Source of the DNA: Streptomyces sp.
Lineage (GTDB): Bacteria > Actinomycetota > Actinomycetes > Streptomycetales > Streptomycetaceae
Direction: 5' to 3'
DNA length: 51,943 nucleotides
Assembly (NCBI RefSeq): GCF_031181705.1
Contig: NZ_JAPSKN010000013.1
Location: 1 to 51,943 of the forward strand
Shown: piece by piece, positions 1 through 8,925 of the stretch
Position numbering within the stretch: position 1 is the first letter of the stretch
Layout of the letters: every line of letters begins with the position of its first letter
Made by a program: the position numbers and the translations under genes
Notes under the pieces: generated by a model
What the model saw: only the letters and a program-made list of their open reading frames with translations
Database searches by the model: none
What the model was told of the DNA's origin: nothing

Positions 1-32
1 GACAGCGGGCGCGGCCGCCAGGCCGGTCCCGG

Positions 33-1706
33 CTAGCGCGTGACGTTCGCCGGCTGCGGCTTACCGGACTCGGCGGGCTCGGGGGCCGGCTTCCGCCTCC
101 CGGGCAGCAGCAGCGCCACCGCGACCGTGCCGATGCCCAGGACCACGGCTCCGACCAGACTGGTGTGTGCCACCGCGTCGGCGAAGGAGGAGCCCACCGC
201 GTCGGCCATCTGCCGTGCTCCACCGGCCAGTTGCTCGGCCTGGGCCTTGAGCTGCCCGGCCTGCCGCGGGTCGCCGGTGTGCGCGGCCTGCTCGGCGAGC
301 TGCCGCGCCTTGTCACCCATGCCCCGCGCCACGGCGTATCCGGCGCCGACGGAGTCCTGGGCGGTCTCCAGGGAGGGCGCGGGCAGCCGGCTGCCGGCCG
401 TGGCGTCGGAGAGGTGGCCGGAGTACGACGTGGCCAGCAGCGAGCCGAGGATGGCGATGCCGAGCGAGCCGCCCAGCTCCAGCGACGTGTCGTTGACCGC
501 CCCGCCGACGCCGAGTTCCGACTCGGGAAACGCCCCCATGATCGCGTCCGTGCAGGGCGAGAGCGCGAGACCGATCGCGAGGCCGAGGACGACCAGGGGC
601 GCGACGAAGTCGCCGTACGCCGAACCGGAGTCGACCCGGGTGAGCAGGGCCAGCGCCGCCGTGCCGCCGACCATCCCGGCCGTGACGGTCCACTTCATGC
701 CGACCCGGGGGGTGAGGTACCCGGTCAGGGCCGCGCCGACGAACACCGCGCCGGCCAGCGGCAGCATCCGCACGCCCGTGTCCAGGGCGTCGTAGCCGAG
801 GACGAACTGCAGGTGCTGCGTCAGGTAGTAGAAGGCCCCGAAGACGGCCAGGAAGAACAGCGCGACGGCGAGGTTGGAGCCCGCGAAGCGCCGGTCGGTG
901 AAGCGGCGCACATCGAGCAGCGGGCGCGGATGGCGCAGTTCCCACACCACGAAGGCGACGAGCCCGGCACCCGCCACGGCCGCGGCCGTGATCGCCTTGG
1001 CGCCCCAGCCGAAGTGCGGCCCCTCGATGATCATGTAGACCAGCGCGGCGATCCACACCACGGACAGCAGCCCGCCGCCGTAGTCGATGCGCCCGCGGTC
1101 GGCGGCCTTGGACGGCGGGACAAGGACGAACGCGCCGATGAGGGCCAGCGCGGCGACGGGGACGTTGATCAGGAACGTCGACGACCAGCCGTGGTCCTCC
1201 AGCAGCGCCCCGGCGACCAGCGGCCCGGCCGCGATGGCGAGTCCGGCCGTGGCGGTCCACAGGGTGATGGCCCGGGCCCGCTCGGCCCGCGGGAAGGTCG
1301 CGGCGAGCAGGGACAGCGTGGCGGGCATGATCATGGCGGCGCCCGCGCCCATCACGGCCCGGGCCGCGATGACGGCCGTGGCGCTGTCGGCGAGGTAGCC
1401 GGAGACGGCCCCGCCGCCGAACACGAGGAGCCCGAGCACGAGCGCGCCCCGGCGGCTGTACTTGTCGCCGATCGCGCCGAGCAGCAGCATCAGCGCCGCG
1501 TACGGGACGGTGTAGCCGTCGATGACCCACTGCAGGTCGGCGCTGGACAGGCCGAGGTCCTCGGTCATGGCGGGCGCGGCCACGGTGAGGGCGGTGTTCG
1601 CCATCACGATGATCAGCAGGCTCAGGCAGAGCACGAGCAGCGCCCACCAGCGGCGCGGGTAGGGGCGGTCCATCCTCTCGGCCGGTTCGGTCATGACGAG
1701 TCGCAT
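33..1706 (-). CDS. MFS drug exporter, DHA2 (EmrB/QacA) family, 14 TM
   Basis: A proton-driven multidrug efflux protein of the inner membrane, 557 residues, the usual length for the 14-helix DHA2 family. About 14 hydrophobic segments start at residue 20 (WWALLVLCLSLLIIV). The family motifs are visible: DLQWVIDGY in helix 2 and GDKYSRRGAL in the loop after it. Between the last two helices lies a hydrophilic, Ala/Gln-rich helical insert of about 80 residues (roughly 430-515), probably outside the cell. The start at 1706 has AGGAAGG 12 bases upstream; Met5 at 1694 is an alternative. It is divergent from a TetR gene with three shared operators between, so it is probably the repressed target. The substrate cannot be told from sequence. 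Confidence 0.93.
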   Translation of the reverse strand: MRLVMTEPAERMDRPYPRRWWALLVLCLSLLIIVMANTALTVAAPAMTEDLGLSSADLQWVIDGYTVPYAALMLLLGAIGDKYSRRGALVLGLLVFGGGAVSGYLADSATAVIAARAVMGAGAAMIMPATLSLLAATFPRAERARAITLWTATAGLAIAAGPLVAGALLEDHGWSSTFLINVPVAALALIGAFVLVPPSKAADRGRIDYGGGLLSVVWIAALVYMIIEGPHFGWGAKAITAAAVAGAGLVAFVVWELRHPRPLLDVRRFTDRRFAGSNLAVALFFLAVFGAFYYLTQHLQFVLGYDALDTGVRMLPLAGAVFVGAALTGYLTPRVGMKWTVTAGMVGGTAALALLTRVDSGSAYGDFVAPLVVLGLAIGLALSPCTDAIMGAFPESELGVGGAVNDTSLELGGSLGIAILGSLLATSYSGHLSDATAGSRLPAPSLETAQDSVGAGYAVARGMGDKARQLAEQAAHTGDPRQAGQLKAQAEQLAGGARQMADAVGSSFADAVAHTSLVGAVVLGIGTVAVALLLPGRRKPAPEPAESGKPQPANVTR

Positions 1707-1732
1707 GGCAGGGGGGTGCCTTCCTGACTGAT

Positions 1733-1795
1733 TTGCACATGGGTGTGCATTTACACAACGCTGTGCAATCTACGCCGTTGCACAGCACTGTGCAA
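1733..1795. promoter_or_regulatory. Three 18-bp operator copies between exporter and TetR genes
   Basis: Three dyads of the same form lie in the divergent promoter region. Site 1, 1733-1750, is TTGCACATGGGTGTGCAT. Site 2, 1751-1768, is TTACACAACGCTGTGCAA and abuts site 1. Site 3, 1778-1795, is TTGCACAGCACTGTGCAA, 9 bases further on. The common core is TTGCACA-N4-TGTGCAA. They lie 27 to 83 bases from either start codon. That the adjacent TetR protein binds them is inferred from position. Confidence 0.85.
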
Positions 1796-1815
1796 CTTGC
1801 TGTCGGAGGGGCACA

Positions 1816-2433
1816 ATGACGTCCATGACCACGGGCACCACCAGCCGCGCCGACGCCAACCGCCGTCGCATCCTCGATGTCGCCCTCGCCGAGCTGTTGC
1901 GGGACCCCGACGCGTCCATGGACCAGATCGCCCGCGCGGCGGGTGTCGTCCGGCGCACGGTCTACGGGCACTTCCCGAACCGCGAGGCGCTCATCAGCAC
2001 CCTCGTCGACGAGGCCGTGGAGGCCCTCGCGGCCGCGCACGCGGCGGGCCGCGAGGGCGTGGGGGAACCGGCCGAGGCCGTGGCCCGCTCGGTGCTGGCC
2101 GTGTGGGAGATCGCCGACCGGTACCGGCTGCTGATCGCGCTCGCCCAGCGCACGGTGACCATGCAGGGCATCAGGGAGCGGCTCGCCCCCGTCCGCCAGA
2201 CCGCCACCGGCATGCTGCGGCGCGGCCTCGACCAGGGCGTCTTCAGCTCACCCCTGCCGGCCGCGGCCCTGGCGTACGTGCACGAGCAGATGCTGGTGGC
2301 GCTGATGGAGGCGGTGAACGACGGGCTCGTGGCAGCAGAAGAGGCGGGCCGCTGCGCCGCGGTCACCATCCTGACCGCGGCGGGCGTGCCCGCCTCGACC
2401 GCCACCGAGCTGGTGGCGGAGCTGAACGACTGA
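1816..2433 (+). CDS. TetR/AcrR-family repressor of the adjacent exporter
   Basis: A 205-residue TetR-type DNA-binding protein. The N-terminal helix-turn-helix (about residues 15-60) holds the family signature: the MDQIARAAGVVRRTVYGHFPNREAL stretch in the usual place, with the FP/NREAL variant of the recognition helix end. The C-terminal ligand-binding half is Ala/Leu-rich and gives no ligand clue. GGAGGGG sits 5 bases before the ATG at 1816; a second in-frame ATG at 1825 is possible. It is divergent from the DHA2 exporter and next to three matching operators, the standard arrangement for an auto-regulated local repressor relieved by the pump's substrate. Confidence 0.92.
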   Translation: MTSMTTGTTSRADANRRRILDVALAELLRDPDASMDQIARAAGVVRRTVYGHFPNREALISTLVDEAVEALAAAHAAGREGVGEPAEAVARSVLAVWEIADRYRLLIALAQRTVTMQGIRERLAPVRQTATGMLRRGLDQGVFSSPLPAAALAYVHEQMLVALMEAVNDGLVAAEEAGRCAAVTILTAAGVPASTATELVAELND

Positions 2434-2456
2434 TCCTTCTTCCGGGGCTGCGACGG

Positions 2457-2497
2457 TCCGGGCGGCTGAGCGACGGGGGGACACCCAGCCGCCCGGA
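2457..2497. terminator. Bidirectional hairpin terminator
   Basis: Perfect 12-bp arms, TCCGGGCGGCTG at 2457-2468 and its complement at 2486-2497, with a 17-base loop. It lies between the convergent TetR and symporter genes. There is no U-run, as is usual in Streptomyces. Confidence 0.7.
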
Positions 2498-2520
2498 GTC
2501 CTGGGGAGGCGGCGCGGCCG

Positions 2521-3915
2521 TCAGGCCTTGGCCAGCTCCTTCTCGCCGCCCGGCTCGGGCACCTCGACGTGGTCGTCGCCGGCCGGGCCGCCGTGGCCGT
2601 CGTCCAGCAGCGTCTTCTCGTCGAAGGGCAGGTGACCGGCGAGTACCTGGTCGACCCGCTCCCGGTCGATCTCCTTGGTCCAGGTGCCGATCAGCACGGT
2701 GGCCACGGCGTTGCCGGCGAAGTTGGTCAGGGCGCGGGCCTCGCTCATGAAGCGGTCGATGCCGACGATGAGGCCGATGCCGTCCACCAGGGCCGGCTTG
2801 TGCGACTGCAGACCGCCGGCCAGGGTCGCGAGACCGGCGCCGGTGACACCGGCGGCGCCCTTGGAGGCGACGAGCAGGAAGAGCAGCAGCGGGATCTGCT
2901 CGGCGAGGGACATCGGGGTGCCCATGGCGTCGGCGATGAACAGCGAGGCCATGGTCATGTAGATCATGGTGCCGTCGAGGTTGAAGGAGTAGCCGGTCGG
3001 GACGGTGATGCCGACCACCGGCTTGCTGACGCCCAGGTGCTCCATCTTCGCGATGAGTCGCGGCAGGGCGGACTCGGAGGAGGAGGTGGACAGGATCAGC
3101 AAAAACTCCCGGCCGAGGTACTTGAACAGCGTGAGGATGTTCAGGCCGGAGATCACCCGCAGCAGGACGCCGAGCACGAGGAAGACGAAGAGGAAGCAGG
3201 TCACGTAGAAGCCGAGCATCAGCACGGCGAGGCTCTTGAGCGCGTCCAGGCCGGCGGAGCCGGTGACGGCGGCGATGGCGCCGAAGGCACCGATCGGGGC
3301 GGCCCACATCACCATGGCGAGGATGCGGAAGACGAGCCGCTGGATGTGCTCGATGCCGCGCAGGATGGGCTGCCCTGCCGAGCCCATGCCCTGCAGCGCG
3401 AAGCCGGCGAGCAGCGCGATCAGCAGGGTCTGCAGCACCGACTCGTTGGTGAAGGCGGAGACGATCGTGGTCGGGATGATGCCGAGCAGGAACTCGGTGG
3501 TGTCCTTGGCCTCGGCGTCGACCTGCGCGTGCCCGGCGTCCTTGACCGCGTCGGTGACCGCCAGGCCCGTGCCCGGCTCCAGGATGTTGCCGACGACCAG
3601 GCCGATGCTCAGGGCGACCAGCGACATCACCATGAAGTAGCCGAGGGCGATACCGCCGACGGCACCGACCTTGGCGGCCTTGCGCACCGAGCCGATGCCC
3701 AGCACGATCGTGCAGAAGATGATCGGCGAGATCATCATCTTGATCAGGTTCACGAAGCCCGTGCCGATCGGCTTCAGCTCGACCGCGAAGTCCGGTGCGG
3801 CCAGACCCACCGCGATACCGGCGGCGACGGCGATGATCACCGCGATGTAGAGATAGTGCGTGCGGTCCCGCTTGGCCTTGGGTGCGGCAGGTGCCGTATC
3901 GGCTGCGCTGGTCAC
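2521..3915 (-). CDS. Dicarboxylate:cation symporter, DctA/DAACS family
   Basis: An inner-membrane importer for C4-dicarboxylates (succinate, malate, fumarate) or acidic amino acids, sodium- or proton-coupled. Family hallmarks seen are the serine-rich loop LSTSSSESALPRL, the helix PTGYSFNLDGTMIYMTMASLFIADAMG, and a late ALTNFAGNAVATVLIG segment. The reading frame is open to 4089, but I place the start at GTG 3915, because AGGAGG lies 6 bases before it and neither upstream ATG (4089, 3945) has a site. That gives 464 residues, normal for the family. It is divergent from a CitA/CitB-like two-component system, the usual regulator of such carriers. The exact substrate is not decided. Confidence 0.93.
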   Translation of the reverse strand: MTSAADTAPAAPKAKRDRTHYLYIAVIIAVAAGIAVGLAAPDFAVELKPIGTGFVNLIKMMISPIIFCTIVLGIGSVRKAAKVGAVGGIALGYFMVMSLVALSIGLVVGNILEPGTGLAVTDAVKDAGHAQVDAEAKDTTEFLLGIIPTTIVSAFTNESVLQTLLIALLAGFALQGMGSAGQPILRGIEHIQRLVFRILAMVMWAAPIGAFGAIAAVTGSAGLDALKSLAVLMLGFYVTCFLFVFLVLGVLLRVISGLNILTLFKYLGREFLLILSTSSSESALPRLIAKMEHLGVSKPVVGITVPTGYSFNLDGTMIYMTMASLFIADAMGTPMSLAEQIPLLLFLLVASKGAAGVTGAGLATLAGGLQSHKPALVDGIGLIVGIDRFMSEARALTNFAGNAVATVLIGTWTKEIDRERVDQVLAGHLPFDEKTLLDDGHGGPAGDDHVEVPEPGGEKELAKA

Positions 3916-4124
3916 GGCGGCCCTCCTTGACGACGTCGTCGGCATCACCGGCGTGCGGCTCACGTCCGGGAAAAACTCCGGGAAACTCCGGGGAACTGCG
4001 AGAAACAGGGAGCGGGGCTCCCGGAGCTGCGTTATGGGGAATGCCGTGACTATGTCGTCCCCTGTGAGCGCGGTCACCCTTCCGTTCATTTAGTTCACAA
4101 TCGGCCACGGTGCAGACTGACGGG
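3916..4124. promoter_or_regulatory. Divergent promoter region, symporter / two-component system
   Basis: About 210 bases between the chosen starts of the symporter (GTG 3915) and the sensor kinase (ATG 4125). It must carry both promoters and is the natural place for response-regulator binding. A run of repeated GGGAAAAACTCCGGGAAACT-like sequence lies at about 3967-3996. I could not assign -35/-10 boxes with confidence. Confidence 0.5.
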
Positions 4125-5795
4125 ATGCGCCTCACCGTCCCCCGTCCCCGCAGCCTGGCGGGCCAGCTCTTCGCCATGCAGGCCGTGCTGATAGCGGTCG
4201 TCGTGGCCGGATACGCGCTGTTCACCTACGTCAGTGACCGCAGCCAGGCCGAGGAGGCCGCGGCGCGCCAGGCCAGGGCGGTGGCGCGGTCGGTCGCCGA
4301 CTCCCCGTCCGTGCTGGCGGCGACCCGCGCCCCCGACCCGACGGCCGAGCTGCAGCCGTACGCGCTTCGGGTGATGCGGGACACCGAGGTCGACTTCATC
4401 ACGATCATGGATCCGCGGGGCATCCGCTGGACGCACCCCGACCCGAGACAGATCGGCCAGACCTTCCAGGGCCACACCGACAAGGCGCTGCGCGGCCAGA
4501 CCTTCACCGAGACCTACACCGGCACGCTCGGCCCGTCGGTCCGGGCGGTCACCCCGATCCAGGACGGCCCAAGGGTGGTCGGCCTGGTCAGCGCGGGCAT
4601 CCGGGTGGAGGAGATCACCCAGCGCGTCCAGGAGCAGCTGACGGCCCTGCTCGGCGTGGCGGCCGGAGCGCTGGCGCTGGGCGCGGTCGGCACGTACGTC
4701 ATCAACGCCCGGCTGCGCCGCCACACCCACGGGATGAACGCGGCCGAGCTGAGCCGGATGCACGACTACCACCAGGCCGCCCTGCACGCGGTGCGCGAAG
4801 GGCTGCTGATGCTGGACGGGCAGTACCGTGTGGCGTTGATCAACGACGGTGGGCGGGAGCTGCTCGGCGTGGCCGGGGACGTGGTGGGCAGGTCGGTGGC
4901 GCAGCTGGGGTTGCCCGCCCCGCTGACGGGCGCGCTGCTGGCCTCGGAGCCGCGGGTGGACGAGGTGCACCTCACCGCCTCCCGGGTCCTGGTGATCAAC
5001 ACCTCGCCGGTGTCGGGCGGCGAGCGGCGCGGTACCGTCGTGACCCTGCGCGATGTCACCGAACTCCAGTCGCTCATGGGCGAGTTGGACTCCGAGCGGG
5101 GCTTCACCCAGGCGCTGCGCTCACAGGCCCACGAGGCGGCGAACCGGCTGCACACGGTCGTCTCGCTGATCGAGCTGGGCCGGGCCGAGGAGGCGGTGGA
5201 GTTCGCCACGGCCGAGCTGGAGCTGGCCCAGGCGCTCACCGACCAGGTCGTGGCGGCGGTGAGCGAGCCGGTGCTGGCGGCGCTGCTGCTGGGCAAGACC
5301 GCCCAGGCGAACGAACGGGGCGTGGAGCTGGTGGTGTCGGAGGACAGCAGCCTCGACGACGGACTGCTGCCGGAGTCCTTGCCGGCGCGGGACCTGGTGA
5401 CGATCCTGGGCAACCTCATCGACAACGCCGTGGACGCGGCGCAGGGCAGCGTACGGGCCCGGGTGACGGTGGCCGCGTACACCGAGGCAGCGGGCGGCTG
5501 CCCGGAGCTGGTGATGCGGGTGTCGGACACGGGGCCGGGCGTGGATCCCGAGCACGCCGAGGCCGTCTTCCAGCGGGGCTTCACGACGAAACCGGCGGGC
5601 CCGGGCGGCCGGGGGCTGGGTCTGGCGCTGGTCCGGCAGGCGGCGCACCGGCACGGCGGGACCCTGTCGGTGACGGGTGCCGCCGGCGGCGGGGCACAGT
5701 TCGAGGTACGGCTGCCGCTGCGGGAGCCGGGGGCGGTGACCGAGGGCACGGGAGCCGGGACCTCGGTGTCCACGGGCGCTGGAGGCGACGCATGA
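4125..5795 (+). CDS. Sensor histidine kinase, CitA/DcuS family
   Basis: A membrane sensor kinase of 556 residues. An N-terminal TM helix (about 17-38) and a second near 180-200 flank an extracytoplasmic PAS/Cache-like domain, the type that binds di- or tricarboxylates in CitA and DcuS. A cytoplasmic PAS follows (about 230-310), then a dimerisation region with the phospho-acceptor His in SQAHEAANRLHTVVSLIELG and an ATPase domain with NLIDNAVDAA, DTGPGVD and GGRGLGLALVRQAA. I prefer ATG 4125 to the in-frame GTG 4110, as neither has a strong site. The downstream regulator overlaps it by 4 bases. With a dicarboxylate symporter divergent, it probably senses that carrier's substrate. Confidence 0.92.
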   Translation: MRLTVPRPRSLAGQLFAMQAVLIAVVVAGYALFTYVSDRSQAEEAAARQARAVARSVADSPSVLAATRAPDPTAELQPYALRVMRDTEVDFITIMDPRGIRWTHPDPRQIGQTFQGHTDKALRGQTFTETYTGTLGPSVRAVTPIQDGPRVVGLVSAGIRVEEITQRVQEQLTALLGVAAGALALGAVGTYVINARLRRHTHGMNAAELSRMHDYHQAALHAVREGLLMLDGQYRVALINDGGRELLGVAGDVVGRSVAQLGLPAPLTGALLASEPRVDEVHLTASRVLVINTSPVSGGERRGTVVTLRDVTELQSLMGELDSERGFTQALRSQAHEAANRLHTVVSLIELGRAEEAVEFATAELELAQALTDQVVAAVSEPVLAALLLGKTAQANERGVELVVSEDSSLDDGLLPESLPARDLVTILGNLIDNAVDAAQGSVRARVTVAAYTEAAGGCPELVMRVSDTGPGVDPEHAEAVFQRGFTTKPAGPGGRGLGLALVRQAAHRHGGTLSVTGAAGGGAQFEVRLPLREPGAVTEGTGAGTSVSTGAGGDA

Positions 5796-6493
5796 CGAGC
5801 GGACCGACGAACGGCCCGAAGGCCATCCGTGTCCTGGTCGTGGAGGACGACCCGGTGGCCGCCGACGCGCACGTCCTCTACGTCGGCCGGGTGCCCGGCT
5901 TCGTGGCCGTGGGCAAGGCGCACTCGGGCGCGGAGGCCCGCCGGGTCCTGGAGCGTACCCCCGTCGACCTGCTCCTGCTCGACCTGCACCTGCCCGATGT
6001 GCACGGGCTGCAGCTGGCCCGCTCCCTGCGCGCGGCCGGCCACCACGCCGACGTGATAGCGGTGACGTCGGCCCGCGACCTGGCCGTCGTGCGTGAGGGC
6101 GTCTCGCTCGGCGTGGTGCAGTACGTACTGAAGCCGTTCACCTTCGCCACCCTGCGCGACCGGCTGGTGCGGTACGCGGAGTTCCACGCGGCGGTCGGGG
6201 AGGCCAGCGGCCAGGACGAGGTGGACCGGGCGCTCGCCGCCCTGCGCGCGCCGGGCCCGGCCGCACTGCCCAAGGGTCTGAGCGCGCCGACCCTGGAGCG
6301 CGTGACGCTCGCCCTGCGCGACAGCGCGGAGGGCCTCACGGCCGCGGGCGTGGCCGAGACGGTGGGCATCTCCCGCATCACGGCCCGCCGTTACCTGGAG
6401 CACCTCGTCGACGCGGGCCGCGCGGCCCGCCGCCCCCAGTACGGCACGGTCGGGCGGCCGGAGTTGCAGTACCGCTGGGTCACCGGCCAGTGA
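5792..6493 (+). CDS. Response regulator, CitB/DcuR family
   Basis: The 233-residue partner of the upstream kinase, joined to it by an ATGA stop-start overlap. The receiver domain (about 12-130) has the acidic pair VEDD, phospho-acceptor Asp64 in LLLLDLHLPDVHG, Thr/Ser in VTSARD, and the conserved Lys in LKPF. The C-terminal helix-turn-helix, AEGLTAAGVAETVGISRITA onward, is the form seen in CitB/DcuR-type regulators. The likely target is the divergent symporter promoter at 3916-4124. Confidence 0.93.
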   Translation: MTSGPTNGPKAIRVLVVEDDPVAADAHVLYVGRVPGFVAVGKAHSGAEARRVLERTPVDLLLLDLHLPDVHGLQLARSLRAAGHHADVIAVTSARDLAVVREGVSLGVVQYVLKPFTFATLRDRLVRYAEFHAAVGEASGQDEVDRALAALRAPGPAALPKGLSAPTLERVTLALRDSAEGLTAAGVAETVGISRITARRYLEHLVDAGRAARRPQYGTVGRPELQYRWVTGQ

Positions 6494-6530
6494 CGGTCCA
6501 TCAGCCGGCGATCGAACCTCCGCACACGCA

Positions 6531-6560
6531 TTGACCTGACTAGACCATTCCTCTTAGGTT
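6531..6560 (+). promoter_or_regulatory. Promoter of the sugar ABC operon with DasR-like half site
   Basis: TTGACC at 6531-6536 and TAGGTT at 6555-6560, 18 bases apart, fit the Streptomyces vegetative consensus. In the spacer, ACCTGACTAGACCATT (6534-6549) matches the DasR consensus ACTGGTCTAGACCACT at 12 of 16 positions, with the right half CTAGACCA intact. Binding by DasR or a related GntR repressor is inferred. Confidence 0.55.
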
Positions 6561-6612
6561 CACGACGCAGCCACCCGGCCACAACGAAGTGCGCCCGTAG
6601 GAGGTCGTGCCC

Positions 6613-7980
6613 GTGCGCCCCACCGCCGCCCTCGCTCCCCTCGCCGCCCTGGTCCTCGCCGCCACGACCCTCACCGCGTGCGGTGGGGGCTCCGGCAGCG
6701 ACCCGGACACCGTGAAGGTCTCCTTCAAGCAGTCCACGGACAACTCCGTGAAGGTGATGGACACCTATCTCGCGGACATCAAGAAGCAGTTCGAGAAGGC
6801 CCACCCGGGCAAGAAGGTCGAGCTGGTCCCGATCAAGGCCCCGGACTCGGAGTACTACACCAAGCTCCAGCAGATGCTCCGCTCCCCCAAGACGGCCCCC
6901 GACCTGGTCTACGAGGACACGTTCCTCATCAACTCGGACATCACCAGCGGATACCTGAAGCCCCTCGACGCCTACCTCTCCAAGTGGCCGGACTGGAACC
7001 GGTTCATCGACACGGCGAAGGCGGCGGCCAAGGGCGAGGACGGCAAGACGTACGGCGTCCCCGACGGCACCGACACCCGCGGCCTCTGGTTCGACAAGGA
7101 CATCTTCGCCAGGGCCGGCCTGCCCGCCGACTGGCAGCCGAAGACCTGGAACGACGTCCTCACCGCCGCACGCACCATCAAGAAGAAGGTCCCCGGCGTC
7201 ATCCCGTTCAACGTCTACACGGGCAAGCCGGTCGGCGAGGCCGCCACCATGCAGACCTTCGAGATGCTCCTGTACGGCACCAACGACGGCCGCACGGACC
7301 CCCTCTACGACAAGTCCGGCAAGAAGTGGATCGCCGGCGGCCAGGGCTTCAAGGACGCGCTCGCCTTCGTCGAGACGGTCTACGCGGAGAAGCTCGGCCC
7401 GGACGTCTCCGACGCGCTCGACCCCAACGTCATGACCCGCGTGCGCGGCGAGTGGCTGCCGCAGGGCAAGCTCGGCATCGCCCTCGACGGCTCCTGGCTC
7501 CCGCAGGACTGGCTGCCCGGCAGCGGCCACGAGTGGCCCGAGTGGTCGAGGGAACTGGGCCTGGCCGCCATGCCGACCCAGCACGGCCAGGCGCCCGGCA
7601 AGGTGAGCATGTCCGGCGGCTGGACCTGGTCCATTCCCGCCAAGGCCGGCAACCCGGACCTGGCGTTCGAGTTCGTCAAGACGATGCAGACCAAGGCCAA
7701 CGCGCAGAAGTGGTACATCGCCAACTCCGGCATCGCCGTCCGCGAGGACGTCGCCGAGGACCCGGCCTACGTCGACGCGCAGCCCGGCATCGAGTTCTTC
7801 ACCGACCTGGTGGCCTCGACGCACTACCGCCCCGCCTACCCGGCCTACCCGAAGGTCTCCACGGCCATCCAGGAGGCGATGGAGAGCGTCACCACGGGTG
7901 ACGCGTCGGTCGACGAGGCCACGAGCGCCTACACGGACGCCCTGAAGGACGCCACGGACAACCAGGTGGTCGAGCGGTGA
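6613..7980 (+). CDS. Sugar ABC transporter substrate-binding lipoprotein
   Basis: An extracellular family-1 solute-binding protein, the capture subunit of a carbohydrate importer. The signal peptide ends in the lipobox LTAC, so Cys23 is lipidated and anchors the protein to the membrane. The mature part has the familiar PDLVYEDTF, LWFDKDIFARAG and MSGGWTWSIPA stretches. Two GTG codons compete: AGGAGG (6599-6604) is 2 bases from GTG 6607 but 8 from GTG 6613, so I use 6613 (455 residues). It is first in a three-gene operon with two permeases and no ATPase gene, so it probably shares the multi-operon ATPase MsiK, as many Streptomyces sugar importers do. The sugar is not known. Confidence 0.92.
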   Translation: MRPTAALAPLAALVLAATTLTACGGGSGSDPDTVKVSFKQSTDNSVKVMDTYLADIKKQFEKAHPGKKVELVPIKAPDSEYYTKLQQMLRSPKTAPDLVYEDTFLINSDITSGYLKPLDAYLSKWPDWNRFIDTAKAAAKGEDGKTYGVPDGTDTRGLWFDKDIFARAGLPADWQPKTWNDVLTAARTIKKKVPGVIPFNVYTGKPVGEAATMQTFEMLLYGTNDGRTDPLYDKSGKKWIAGGQGFKDALAFVETVYAEKLGPDVSDALDPNVMTRVRGEWLPQGKLGIALDGSWLPQDWLPGSGHEWPEWSRELGLAAMPTQHGQAPGKVSMSGGWTWSIPAKAGNPDLAFEFVKTMQTKANAQKWYIANSGIAVREDVAEDPAYVDAQPGIEFFTDLVASTHYRPAYPAYPKVSTAIQEAMESVTTGDASVDEATSAYTDALKDATDNQVVER

Positions 7981-7996
7981 GCGAGAGCCGGACCGC

Positions 7997-8920
7997 ATGA
8001 CTGCCACCGCACCCCGCCCGCCGCTCGCCAAGGCAGCACCCGGGGCCACCCGCCCGGCACGCGGCCCCCGCCTGCCGGTGCGGGCCCTGCCCCTGACCCC
8101 CGCGATCGTCCTCCTGCTCCTCTTCCTGGCCGGCCCGATCGCGTACTGCGTCTGGATCGCCTTCACCGACCTCCAGCTCACCGGCCAGGCCGAGGAGTCG
8201 TTCGTCGGCTTCGCCAACTTCACCCGGGCCTTCGGGGACGAGGCGTTCCTCAACGCCGTCTGGCTGACGCTGGTGTTCACGGTCCTGTCGTCGCTGATCG
8301 GGCAGAACACCCTCGGCCTGGCGCTCGCCGCGCTGATGCGGCGCGCGTCGAAACCGGTGCGCACCCTGACCGGCGGCATCGTGGTCACGGCGTGGGTCCT
8401 GCCGGAGGTCGTGGCGGGCTTCCTCCTCTACGCCTTCTTCCGCCGCGAGGGAACTTTGAACGCCGTCCTGGACTGGCTGCACCTGCCCGCCCAGAACTGG
8501 CTGTACACCCTGCCCATCCTGGCGGTGTCCTTCGCCAACGTCTGGCGGGGCACGGCCTTCTCGATGCTGGTCTACTCGGCCGCGCTGAACGAGATCCCGC
8601 AGGAGATCACCGAGGCGGCCGAGGTCGACGGGGCGGGCGGCTGGCGCCGCATGTGGCACATCACGCTCCCCATGATCCGCCGCTCCATCGGCACGAACCT
8701 GATGCTCAACACCCTGCAGACCCTCTCGGTCTTCGGTCTGATCTGGGTGATGACCCGGGGCGGCCCGGGCGGCAGGAGCCAGACGCTGCCGCTGTTCATG
8801 TACGAACAGGCCTTCCAGAACAGCCTGATCGGCTACGGCACGGCGGTCGCCCTGCTCCTCCTCCTGGTCGGCTCCCTGTTCTCCCTCGTCTACCTGCGCC
8901 TGCTGCGGACGGAGGTCTGA
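7997..8920 (+). CDS. Sugar ABC transporter permease (MalF-type)
   Basis: The first inner-membrane permease of the importer, 307 residues with six predicted TM helices. The ATPase-contacting EAA loop reads EITEAAEVDGAGGWRRMWHITLPM. It starts 16 bases after the binding-protein gene and has only a weak ribosome site (GAGAGCCGG), so translation is probably coupled. It pairs with the next gene. Confidence 0.93.
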   Translation: MTATAPRPPLAKAAPGATRPARGPRLPVRALPLTPAIVLLLLFLAGPIAYCVWIAFTDLQLTGQAEESFVGFANFTRAFGDEAFLNAVWLTLVFTVLSSLIGQNTLGLALAALMRRASKPVRTLTGGIVVTAWVLPEVVAGFLLYAFFRREGTLNAVLDWLHLPAQNWLYTLPILAVSFANVWRGTAFSMLVYSAALNEIPQEITEAAEVDGAGGWRRMWHITLPMIRRSIGTNLMLNTLQTLSVFGLIWVMTRGGPGGRSQTLPLFMYEQAFQNSLIGYGTAVALLLLLVGSLFSLVYLRLLRTEV

Positions 8921-8925
8921 CCCGC

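Noticed and set aside
2569..3930. A 453-codon plus-strand frame opposite the dicarboxylate symporter
   Set aside because: Its product is an Asp/Gly/Arg-rich string with no recognisable fold. The minus-strand frame has all symporter motifs.
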